A DNA stretch of 17,694 nt, from the NCBI GenBank assembly GCA_947631315.1, contig CANRLA010000023.1, positions 1 to 17,694 on the forward strand, written 5' to 3'. This document shows positions 8,701 to 14,485 of this stretch, piece after piece; position 1 is the first letter of the stretch, and every line of letters begins with the position of its first letter. Below the pieces are notes generated by a model. That model searched no databases and was not told where the DNA came from. It saw only the letters and a program-made list of their open reading frames with translations. Position numbers and translations under genes: made by a program. Source of the stretch: an uncultured Clostridia bacterium (GTDB lineage: Bacteria > Bacillota > Clostridia > TANB77 > CAG-508).

Positions 8701-9267
8701 AATTAAATTGATTTTTGTTTGCTCTAATTTTTTTTCTGATTCTTCGCGTCTTGTTCTATATTTTACAATACCTGCTGCTTCTTCAAAGATGTGTCTTCTA
8801 TCTTCTGATTTATTGCTTAATATTTCATCTATCTTACCTTGTCCAATTATTGAATATCCATCTTTTCCAATACCTGTGTCCATAAATAGTTCTAGCACAT
8901 CTTTTAATCTGCAAGGCACTTTATTTATAAAATATCCTGAGTCTCCTGTTCTGTATATCCTTCTTGTTACAGTTACTTCTGAGTATTCTATTGGCAAAGT
9001 TCCGTCGCTATTGTCTATTACAATTGAAGCCTCTGCAAATCCTACTGGCTTTCTGTTTTGAGTTCCAGCAAAAATAATGTCTTCAGATTTTGCTCCTCTT
9101 AAAGACTTCATACTTTGCTCTCCTAATACCCATCTGATACTGTCTGAGATATTACTTTTTCCTGAACCATTAGGTCCAATTACTGCAGTTATGCCCGGTT
9201 TAAATTCTAGTATTGTTTTATCTGCAAATGATTTGAACCCTTGCAATTCTAATTGTTTCAAGTGCAT
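5704..9267 (-). CDS. smc: Chromosome partition protein Smc
   Basis: Structural maintenance of chromosomes ATPase, core of the Smc-ScpA-ScpB condensin that compacts and separates chromosomes. At 1187 aa it has full bacterial length. Domain order: N-terminal head with Walker A GPNGSGKSN (31-39) and the GEQSMKSLRG region (49-58), a coiled coil (about 175-515), the hinge (about 520-667, ending in NPSGSMSGGS), a second coiled coil to about 1020, and the C-terminal head with the signature LLSGGEKALTA (from 1090) and Walker B FCILDEIEAALDD. No key residue is missing. AAAAGG precedes the ATG. In many Bacillota smc lies between rnc and ftsY; here it sits between a surface-protein cluster and murA and has its own promoter. 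Confidence 0.97.
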   Translation of the reverse strand: MHLKQLELQGFKSFADKTILEFKPGITAVIGPNGSGKSNISDSIRWVLGEQSMKSLRGAKSEDIIFAGTQNRKPVGFAEASIVIDNSDGTLPIEYSEVTVTRRIYRTGDSGYFINKVPCRLKDVLELFMDTGIGKDGYSIIGQGKIDEILSNKSEDRRHIFEEAAGIVKYRTRREESEKKLEQTKINLIRINDILSEIEANLEPLKLQSEKAKHFLDLREELKNIEVGLFLYKIDTYKEKLESLKNDKNIFENQANEEEHKLSDMQELKEKLKQEIDNLTEEIEKMQNIGFESKTKIEQITSNINISKERISNNLQNKERLEAEITTSEKDILDLEEEKQSKESKRESLTQNKEKYQKELEEKSKELEILNSKLTAKEVEIENKKKTVENLTEKKYENQNQIAVIDTNYENLQTRKKQEEKDKSQIISNLDSKREQKNEILKYFNEAEKVKKEKQTKLEEIRKKQEELDKKSKEYEKLIANLTDERRMKQTRLTFLIETEREKEGYNKSVKDLLNACESNPSLKRGIEGVLANIISTDSKYELAIEMALGASLQNIVTDTEQDAKKMIEYLRQNNLGRATFLPISSVKGKRLEKILSKTNGVIGIASELVKANKKYEGIIENLLGRTVITEDMECAIKLAKDNNYSFKIVTLDGDVINPSGSMSGGSNRKKTVNILGRSTEIKRLEKNIKEIDEKIASKVEEKDNFLKENEEIINEINSAVESMQQAEITYAQENEKLNAINTEIERLEDSKNKNEDSLKNIEKEIEENIQNKQELENTINEITKQINDLSVEIQEYSELNKDEQKYIDNLNLDITNLRISVSSFDESSMSIEEMVNRIDTDIQNLKQGIENKKIQIEENIKQNEELNKTIEELEQSIVKIKEEVENSSTKSNTLKQTRQEKNNSLETKEKEISSQFESIQKIKEQLVKVDIKITSAEQDITDTINELWNEYEVTPNNVKDYEKPENIQATQKKVNDLHKQIKDLGDVNVSSIEEYKKTKERYETMGEQRLDLENTMAKLRDIIQDMTSTMKKQFKEKFALINKNFNEIFIELFGGGKAELVLEDEENILECGIDIKAQPTGKKLQNMMLLSGGEKALTAIAILFAILKINPAPFCILDEIEAALDDVNVYRFADFLKKFSKKTQFLVITHRKGTMEAANTVYGITMEENGISKLLSIDLKNERRIK

Positions 9268-9316
9268 TTTGTTTTTTTCCTTTTAAATCTTCGTTTTACA
9301 CATTATTTTTTACTAA

Positions 9317-9345
9317 ATATTATCATAAAACTCTTGTGTTGTCTA
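9317..9345 (-). promoter_or_regulatory. Sigma-A type promoter of smc
   Basis: On the minus strand TAGACA (9345-9340) and TAATAT (9322-9317) are separated by exactly 17 bp, with a TG dinucleotide two bases upstream of the -10 (extended -10 style). The smc ATG is about 50 nt downstream. It gives smc independent expression from the surface-protein genes. Confidence 0.65.
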
Positions 9346-9409
9346 TTTTTTTGAGAAAAAAGTTTTCATGCAATTTTTTATTAAAATTTCTATATCAAAT
9401 TTTTAATGA

Positions 9410-9440
9410 CACAAAATTGAAAAATTTTTTCAATTTTGTG
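9410..9440. terminator. Perfect 15-bp palindrome between pilin cassette and smc
   Basis: CACAAAATTG, an A/T run, then CAATTTTGTG: two 15-nt arms around a single central base. It lies about 110 nt after the stop of the 9550-10824 gene and 65 nt before the smc promoter. No clear T-run follows on either strand, so a bidirectional terminator is only the likeliest reading; a protein-binding palindrome is possible. The rest of the 282-bp gap holds the smc promoter and, next to the stop codon at 9450-9549, a less AT-rich stretch with no recognisable gene. Confidence 0.4.
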
Positions 9441-9549
9441 CCATCTTTCTTCTATTTTAAAATTCACCGCTCGAAATTATCTATTCTAAACTCACCTACA
9501 TCCTAAAGATTGATGAAAAGTGTTAGTCAGCAAGGGCGTCATCCCATTT

Positions 9550-10824
9550 TCACGCATTTTTATTTTTCAAAGTTACCGACATCTTCCCATTCGCATCTAC
9601 ATTCGACTCCATCGTGAATCCACTTGAAAGCAAATCTATATCAATCACTGGGCGTAGCCCAATTTTCCCAAGATATGAATCATTTCCTGGAACACACTCA
9701 GCCCCCGAGCATATTTTATTAGTATCCCAACTGAAAATAAACTGTAAACCAAATGTACATATATCCTGATAAAGATGGGTATAGCGTCCCTCAAGCCAGT
9801 AAAATCCTGTATCTTCTCCACTGCTCGTTTTGAAAATCAAATCGTAATATGCATCATTTATAAACTCATCTTCATTATATCCATGCCAATAATATGATTG
9901 TTTAAATTTTGTACTATCGGTCCCATCATTTACTGTATCGCCCATATTACCATCGCCTATTACTTCCCATTTTTTGCATTCTTTGTCTTGCCCTGTTATC
10001 TTTCCTTCTTTATATTCATATGTCCAGTTTTTATCATTCTCATTCCACATTTTTGGATATTTATTATTGCCATTTGTATAGGCTCTAGATTCTCCAAAAT
10101 ATATTAAATTTTCATCATCCCCACTACTAGTTGTATCGCTCTCCCATTTACCATCTTGGTGGCTATATTGTGTATAATCATAAGTACTAACTTTTTGTAT
10201 ATCTGTTCTTTTTAAGTTTGTAGCTATTGCTCCTTTTGCTTCATTTGAATATAATGTTTTACATATATTATCTATTGCCCATACTCCATTATTATATCCT
10301 GCTGCTCCTTTTAATGTTAACTTTGCTGTTGTTGGGTCTCCTATTATCCTTAATGTATTTCCATCATAGTCCCATACTCTCCAGCTCATTTCTTCTGCTA
10401 TAAATGTTTGACTTCCATCATCTGCTACTCCTGCAATTTTATTTCCTTCGGTATCTGTATTACTATCCAGCCCTGATGTTGTCTTCTCTATTTTAACTCC
10501 ACTTTCATTATCTGCTGGACTATACCCTTCAACTTTCGCTCCTACATATTCGCTATACAGTTGCGTTGATATTTGTCTTATTGATTCTTCTTCTTCACTC
10601 TGTGCTTCTTTATAATCTTCTGTTGCTTTCTTTGTTTTATTAAATAATCCTCCATCTGATAATGCTATATTTAATGTTACTCCTGCTAAGATTAACAGTA
10701 TTATGATGGTTACTACTAGTGCTATTAATGTGATTCCAAGTTCTTGCAATTTTTGTTTTTTAGATATCTTTTTAAACTTTAAGTTCTTATCTTTATTATC
10801 TAATGTTTTTCTTTTTTCTTTCAT
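9550..10824 (-). CDS. Pilin-like surface protein with variable GLRPV-ending domain
   Basis: A 424-aa predicted exported protein. Residues 1-30 are a basic leader ending in Gly; ITLIALVVTIIILLILAG (31-48) is a pilin-like hydrophobic helix lacking the usual Glu at +5. A helical stalk follows (about 60-95). The rest resembles a domain I know from clostridial pilin-like proteins: MSWRVWDYDGNTLRIIGD (145-162), GAAGYNNGVWAID, then FYWLEGRYTHLYQD and a variable stretch ending IGLRPVIDID (about 388-397). Four cysteines lie near the end (355, 372, 377 and one at 188 or 283 further up). Function is unknown; surface display or adhesion is inferred. The N-terminal 70 residues are almost identical to those of the next two genes. 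The last 170 nt use GC-ending codons more than the rest of the gene. A ribosome-binding site (AGAAAGGA) lies 11 nt upstream of the ATG. Confidence 0.8.
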   Translation of the reverse strand: MKEKRKTLDNKDKNLKFKKISKKQKLQELGITLIALVVTIIILLILAGVTLNIALSDGGLFNKTKKATEDYKEAQSEEEESIRQISTQLYSEYVGAKVEGYSPADNESGVKIEKTTSGLDSNTDTEGNKIAGVADDGSQTFIAEEMSWRVWDYDGNTLRIIGDPTTAKLTLKGAAGYNNGVWAIDNICKTLYSNEAKGAIATNLKRTDIQKVSTYDYTQYSHQDGKWESDTTSSGDDENLIYFGESRAYTNGNNKYPKMWNENDKNWTYEYKEGKITGQDKECKKWEVIGDGNMGDTVNDGTDSTKFKQSYYWHGYNEDEFINDAYYDLIFKTSSGEDTGFYWLEGRYTHLYQDICTFGLQFIFSWDTNKICSGAECVPGNDSYLGKIGLRPVIDIDLLSSGFTMESNVDANGKMSVTLKNKNA

Positions 10825-10863
10825 TTGTGAATTTATCCTTTCTCTATTTTTTATGTTAATTTT

Positions 10864-11051
10864 ATTAAGTAAAAAGCTTAATAAAAAAACAATAAATCTG
10901 TAATCATTCTTATTTCAATGACTTTGCAAGATTTATTGTTTTTAATTTTTATAATTTTATAATTAAAATTTATTATTCAAAAAGTTGTATAAATATTATG
11001 AATATGATATATTACTGTTATATGAATTTTTTATTAAGCTTTTTACTTAAT
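10864..11051 (-). promoter_or_regulatory. Leader element A: nested inverted repeats upstream of the 10824 gene
   Basis: Outer arms 10864-10888 and 11027-11051 are perfect 25-nt inverted repeats; each arm is itself a palindrome, ATTAAG-N7-CTTAAT. Inside, an 11-bp stem (10889-10899 with 10929-10939, up to 15 bp with the A/T run) carries a 5-bp apical stem (10904-10908 with 10917-10921). In minus-strand RNA the inner stem is followed by seven U, like an attenuator. The proximal arm ends about 20 nt before the ribosome-binding site and the distal arm begins 15 bp after the previous stop. The region holds no other gene. Confidence 0.65.
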
Positions 11052-11066
11052 TATATTATATTTAAT

Positions 11067-12353
11067 TTAAAATTGTTTTAATAAATATAAAAGTGGACGG
11101 AAACCAATGTTGTCATACTTCTCATTCGTATTGTTCATGAGGCGAACAGCTGTTAAGTTATTGCTTGTGTTACCATTACCACCTCGAACAACACAAGGAC
11201 TCTCGACTTCGTCTTTAGTTCCCGTAGAATATTCCGTTGTATACTCACGCACATTTCCCGCCATATCAAATATATGACATTCTTCATCACTCGTTGTTCC
11301 CGTATTCTCTATGGTTTTATTACTTGATTTGTCTTGATTTGCATAATTATCACTTCCCATTGCCTGTATATATACTATCGCTGTATCCCACGCATAACTA
11401 TTTACTAAATCACTTTCTACATATTTTGCTTCTGCATCTCCATCTTTATACATTCCTCTTGCTGCTGTTGAAGCGTTTGGTTGAGTTACATTATTCCATA
11501 CTGTCCCCATCTTAGATACTGGTGTTCCATTATCTTGTCCAGCTTCATATCTTGCTATATAATATCCATGATTATCTTTTACACTTTGTATAAATTCTTC
11601 TAAATTCTTTGCTCCTACTCCTCCATTCTCTCTTTCAGTAACTATAGATTCATTAAAATAATCGTAAATTGGTATGTCATTTGTTTGATTAGAACCATTT
11701 TGCATTAATGTAGGTGTTCCATCATCTTCATCAAATGTATACCTTCCTAGTGTTATTTCTATTGTTTTTCCTTCTTCTATTTTAACTAAATTATCTTCAT
11801 CATCAGAACTATCCGGATTTTTACCTCCATCAACATTACTGACTGGTATCCATACAAATTGATTTCCTTTAGTATCTTCCACTACTATTCCGTCTTTTAC
11901 TGTATCTCCTGAATTTGATGCTATTTTGAATTTTCCTGGTATCACTACTTTATTTCCATTTTCATCTGTTACTGTTGTTGTATTTTCAAATGTATAGTCT
12001 TTACTCTTGGCATCTTGTATTGTTGTCTGTGTTCCTTCTGATGGTGTTGGATTACTTGGTATTGGATTTTCACTTCCATATTTATTTAGTTCTTTTTCTA
12101 TATCCGTTATTACTCCTTCTTCATTCGTTTGAGCTTGTTTATAATCATCTGCTGCTTCTTTTGTTTTACTAAATAATCCTCCATCTGATAATGCTATATT
12201 TAGTGTCACCCCTGCCAAGATTAACAATATTATTATTGTTACTACTAATGCTATTAATGTGATTCCTCTTTCTCTTATTAGTTGGCTTTTTCTTATTTTT
12301 TGTAAATCTAAACTATCGCATTTTTTATCTAATGTTTTTCTTTTTTCTCTCAT
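11067..12353 (-). CDS. Pilin-like protein with FGE-sulfatase/C-type-lectin-fold domain
   Basis: A 428-aa predicted surface protein. Residues 1-30 form a basic leader ending RERG; ITLIALVVTIIILLILAG (31-48) is the pilin-like helix, again without Glu at +5. A helical stalk (55-92) and a Pro/Ser/Thr linker (97-112) follow, then a domain of the formylglycine-generating-enzyme (SUMF1) type. Its motifs are FVWIPVS (166-172), HGYYIARYEAG (262-272), NSYAWDTAI, HIFDMAGNVREYTTE (360-374), CVVRGG (387-392) and the closing GFRPLLYL (417-424). The cysteine pair used by true formylglycine enzymes is not present, so ligand binding rather than catalysis is expected. The segment between RGG and GFRP is rich in Asn, Thr and Ser with many AAY codons, which resembles variable regions of diversity-generating retroelement targets. 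A ribosome-binding site is present (AAAGGA, 11 nt). Confidence 0.85.
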   Translation of the reverse strand: MREKRKTLDKKCDSLDLQKIRKSQLIRERGITLIALVVTIIILLILAGVTLNIALSDGGLFSKTKEAADDYKQAQTNEEGVITDIEKELNKYGSENPIPSNPTPSEGTQTTIQDAKSKDYTFENTTTVTDENGNKVVIPGKFKIASNSGDTVKDGIVVEDTKGNQFVWIPVSNVDGGKNPDSSDDEDNLVKIEEGKTIEITLGRYTFDEDDGTPTLMQNGSNQTNDIPIYDYFNESIVTERENGGVGAKNLEEFIQSVKDNHGYYIARYEAGQDNGTPVSKMGTVWNNVTQPNASTAARGMYKDGDAEAKYVESDLVNSYAWDTAIVYIQAMGSDNYANQDKSSNKTIENTGTTSDEECHIFDMAGNVREYTTEYSTGTKDEVESPCVVRGGNGNTSNNLTAVRLMNNTNEKYDNIGFRPLLYLLKQF

Positions 12354-12391
12354 TTGTAGATTTATCCTTTCTCTATTTTTTATGTTAATTT

Positions 12392-12582
12392 TTATTAATG
12401 AAAAAACTTAATAAAAAAGGAATAAATCTCATAATTAGCTTGTATTAAGCTTTTTATAAGATTTATTCTTTTCATTTCTTATTTATTTGTTCCTTATTTT
12501 TAAATGTTTTATTCTTGATTTATTACCGTCATTATGCTATATTTTTAATAATTAAATTTTTATTAAGTTTTTTCATTAATAA
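12392..12582 (-). promoter_or_regulatory. Leader element B: nested inverted repeats upstream of the 12353 gene
   Basis: Outer arms 12392-12417 and 12557-12582 are perfect 26-nt inverted repeats with the same ATTAAG core as A and C but a different centre. The inner stem pairs 12420-12434 with 12454-12468 (15 bp); its single plus-strand C/A mismatch becomes a G-U pair in minus-strand RNA. A 5-bp apical stem (AGCTT 12437-12441 with AAGCT 12447-12451) closes a 5-nt loop. C plus six U follow the inner stem. A 33-nt block at 12513-12545 is 31/33 identical to leader C. Confidence 0.65.
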
Positions 12583-12623
12583 TATAAAAAAGATTAAGTT
12601 TATTATAATTTAATTTTTAGTCA

Positions 12624-12824
12624 TTAATTCTGTTGTCTTCCCTCATAATATATACGTTTCCATCTAGTTGCTCAATCTACATTTTCTAAATTAAAGCATA
12701 AAGCTGTTTCCTGAGCTGATAGATGGTTCTTATGCATATATTCTATCACACTATGGTTAAATCCACCACTATAAGATGATTTTAAATTTTTTAATAATCC
12801 TTCTACTGTATGCTCCTGTCTAAC
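12624..12824 (-). pseudogene. Decayed IS3-family transposase OrfA fragment
   Basis: A minus-strand frame reads EGLLKNLKSSYSGG, NHSVIEYMHKNHLSAQETA and LCFNLENVD, then a stop, then ATRWKRIYYEGRQQN. The helix-turn-helix pattern VIEYM..NHLS..ETA..FN followed by RW.RIYYEG is typical of OrfA of IS3 (IS150-like) elements. There is an internal stop, no start codon, and no OrfB. The family is recalled from motif pattern, not from a search. The adjoining 12825-12953 shows no recognisable gene; it may be the element's end or the ruined tail of the upstream gene. Together these explain most of the 371 bp between the 12954 gene and leader B. Confidence 0.6.
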
Positions 12825-12953
12825 AACTCGAGTTCATATTACTCGGTCAGAATATTTGGTTTAATATGGAAGTCATTCCAGTCATTATTCTATCGAATTA
12901 TCAAAACAAAACATCGTTCAAAAATCTCTCCTAAACTATCTTTCACCCACTCA

Positions 12954-14255
12954 TCAAAAATTCTCTATTTTAAATATAAAAGTGGGCGGAAGCCGTAAAG
13001 AAACGTAATTTCCCTCGTCATCTCCATAATGTCGTATCGATGCAAATTTCCCCGAATCAATCGAACCTCCACGCACGACACAAGTTGCAGACATCTCATT
13101 CTTTTCATTAGATGAACAATTTTCTGTCGTCCACTCCCATACATTCCCTGCCATATCAAATATATGACATTCCTCATCACCAGTACATCCTGTCTTCTTT
13201 ATCTCATTTTCTGCTCTATTCATATTCGCATAATTCTTATCTTCCATCGTTTCTATAAAAACTATCGCTGTATCCCATGCATAACTATTTACTAAATCAC
13301 TTTCTACATATTTTGCCTCTTCATCTCCATCTTTATACATTTCTCGTGCTGCTATTGAAGCCTTTGGTTGTGTTACATTACTCCATACTGCTTGTCCTGC
13401 TTTAGATACCAGATTATTATCATCTGTTTCTTTTCCAGCCTCATATCTTGCTATATAATATCCATGATTCTTTTCTACACTATCTATAAATTCTTTTAAA
13501 TTTTTTGCTTCTCCACTTTTTCTTTCTAGTTTCGTATTTTCTTCATAGTCTGCTTTCCCTAAAGAACTAATATAATGTAATTTAAATTCTTCTTCATCAC
13601 TTTCAACTTTCAAACCTTCTTGCACTAATATTGGAGTTCCATCCTCTAATTCACTATTTCCATTTAAATTATTTTTAAATATATATCTTCCTAAAGTTAT
13701 TTCTACTTTTGAACCATCATTTAATATTATTAAATCTTCTTTTTTTTGTTCTACTTCTTTTGTACTTGCATTATTATCTCCATTAATATTACTTACCGGT
13801 ACCCATACAAATTGATTTCCATCACTATCTTCTATTACTATTCCTTCTTGTACTGTTATTCCTGAATCTGATGCTATATGAAATTTTCCTGGTATTACTA
13901 CTTTATTTCCATTTATATCTGATAATGTCCTTGTTTTTTCGAACTCATATTTACTTGCTTTTGCATCTCTTATTGATGTTAAATTATCTAATTGATTTTC
14001 TAATTCTTCTAATATATCTTCTTCATCTTCTTGGGCTTTTTTATATTTATCGGCTGCCTCTTGTGCCCTTTTAAATAATCCATTATCTGATAATGCTATA
14101 TCTAATGTTACTCCTGATAATATTAATAAGATTATTATTGTTACTACTAACGCTATTAATGTGATTCCTCTTTCTCTTATTTGTTGGCTTTTTCTTATTT
14201 TTTGTAAATCTAAACTATCGCATTTTGTATCTAAAGTTTTTCTTTTATCTTTCAT
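12954..14255 (-). CDS. Pilin-like protein with FGE-sulfatase/C-type-lectin-fold domain, frameshifted end
   Basis: Close paralogue of the 11067-12353 gene, 433 aa as read. It has the basic leader to Gly30, pilin-like helix 31-48 (no Glu at +5), a stalk rich in E, D and K (60-92), then the SUMF1-type domain: FVWVPVS (149-155), HGYYIARYEAG (264-274), NSYAWDTAI, HIFDMAGNVWEWTTE (364-378), CVVRGG (392-397). The expected ending is missing in this frame, which runs on as VSLRLPPTFIFK. The proper ending YGFRPLLYLK, then TAG, is encoded in the +1 frame and finishes at 12965. A small indel between about 12994 and 13060 is the cause, so this copy probably makes an altered lectin core. The ribosome-binding site AGAGAGGA lies 10 nt before the ATG. 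Confidence 0.8.
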   Translation of the reverse strand: MKDKRKTLDTKCDSLDLQKIRKSQQIRERGITLIALVVTIIILLILSGVTLDIALSDNGLFKRAQEAADKYKKAQEDEEDILEELENQLDNLTSIRDAKASKYEFEKTRTLSDINGNKVVIPGKFHIASDSGITVQEGIVIEDSDGNQFVWVPVSNINGDNNASTKEVEQKKEDLIILNDGSKVEITLGRYIFKNNLNGNSELEDGTPILVQEGLKVESDEEEFKLHYISSLGKADYEENTKLERKSGEAKNLKEFIDSVEKNHGYYIARYEAGKETDDNNLVSKAGQAVWSNVTQPKASIAAREMYKDGDEEAKYVESDLVNSYAWDTAIVFIETMEDKNYANMNRAENEIKKTGCTGDEECHIFDMAGNVWEWTTENCSSNEKNEMSATCVVRGGSIDSGKFASIRHYGDDEGNYVSLRLPPTFIFKIENF

Positions 14256-14291
14256 TTGTATAATTTCCTCTCTCTTTATTTTATGTTAATT

Positions 14292-14483
14292 TTTATTAAG
14301 GTTAAAACTTAATAAAAAAACAAAAAATCTTATAATTAGCTTTTTATAAGCCTTCTATAAGATTTCTTTATTTTATTTTTTATATATTTTCAATTCATTT
14401 TTATTTTTATTATCTTGATTTAATACCGTCGTTATGCTATATTTTCAATATAGCAATTTTTATTAAGTTTTAACCTTAATAAA
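14292..14483 (-). promoter_or_regulatory. Leader element C: nested inverted repeats upstream of the 14255 gene
   Basis: Outer arms 14292-14318 and 14457-14483 are perfect 27-nt inverted repeats. The inner stem pairs 14322-14334 with 14356-14368, and an apical stem pairs 14338-14342 with 14348-14352 around a 5-nt loop. Both contain one plus-strand A/C mismatch that becomes a G-U pair in minus-strand RNA. A U-run follows the inner stem. A possible promoter, TTGAAA-17 bp-TATTAA (14448-14420), lies between the outer arms. The distal arm ends 2 bp from the stop codon of the nucleosidase gene. Confidence 0.65.
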
Positions 14484-14485
14484 TT

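Noticed and set aside
12965..13180. Separate 71-codon minus-strand frame inside the third cassette gene
   Set aside because: It is not a gene of its own; only its last codons (YGFRPLLYLK) matter, as the displaced ending of the frameshifted cassette gene.
11067..14255. Active formylglycine-generating or sulfatase-modifying enzymes
   Set aside because: The fold motifs are present but the catalytic cysteine pair is not seen, and the pilin-like anchor fits a display role better.
14413..14445. Conserved leader block as a c-di-GMP riboswitch or a sigma-28 promoter
   Set aside because: The GEMM riboswitch core is absent, and the TAAA / GCCGATAA spacing of sigma-28 promoters does not fit.
9550..14483. 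A complete diversity-generating retroelement or a CRISPR array
   Set aside because: No reverse transcriptase, template repeat, Cas gene or regularly spaced direct repeats are in the window; only target-like features are seen.
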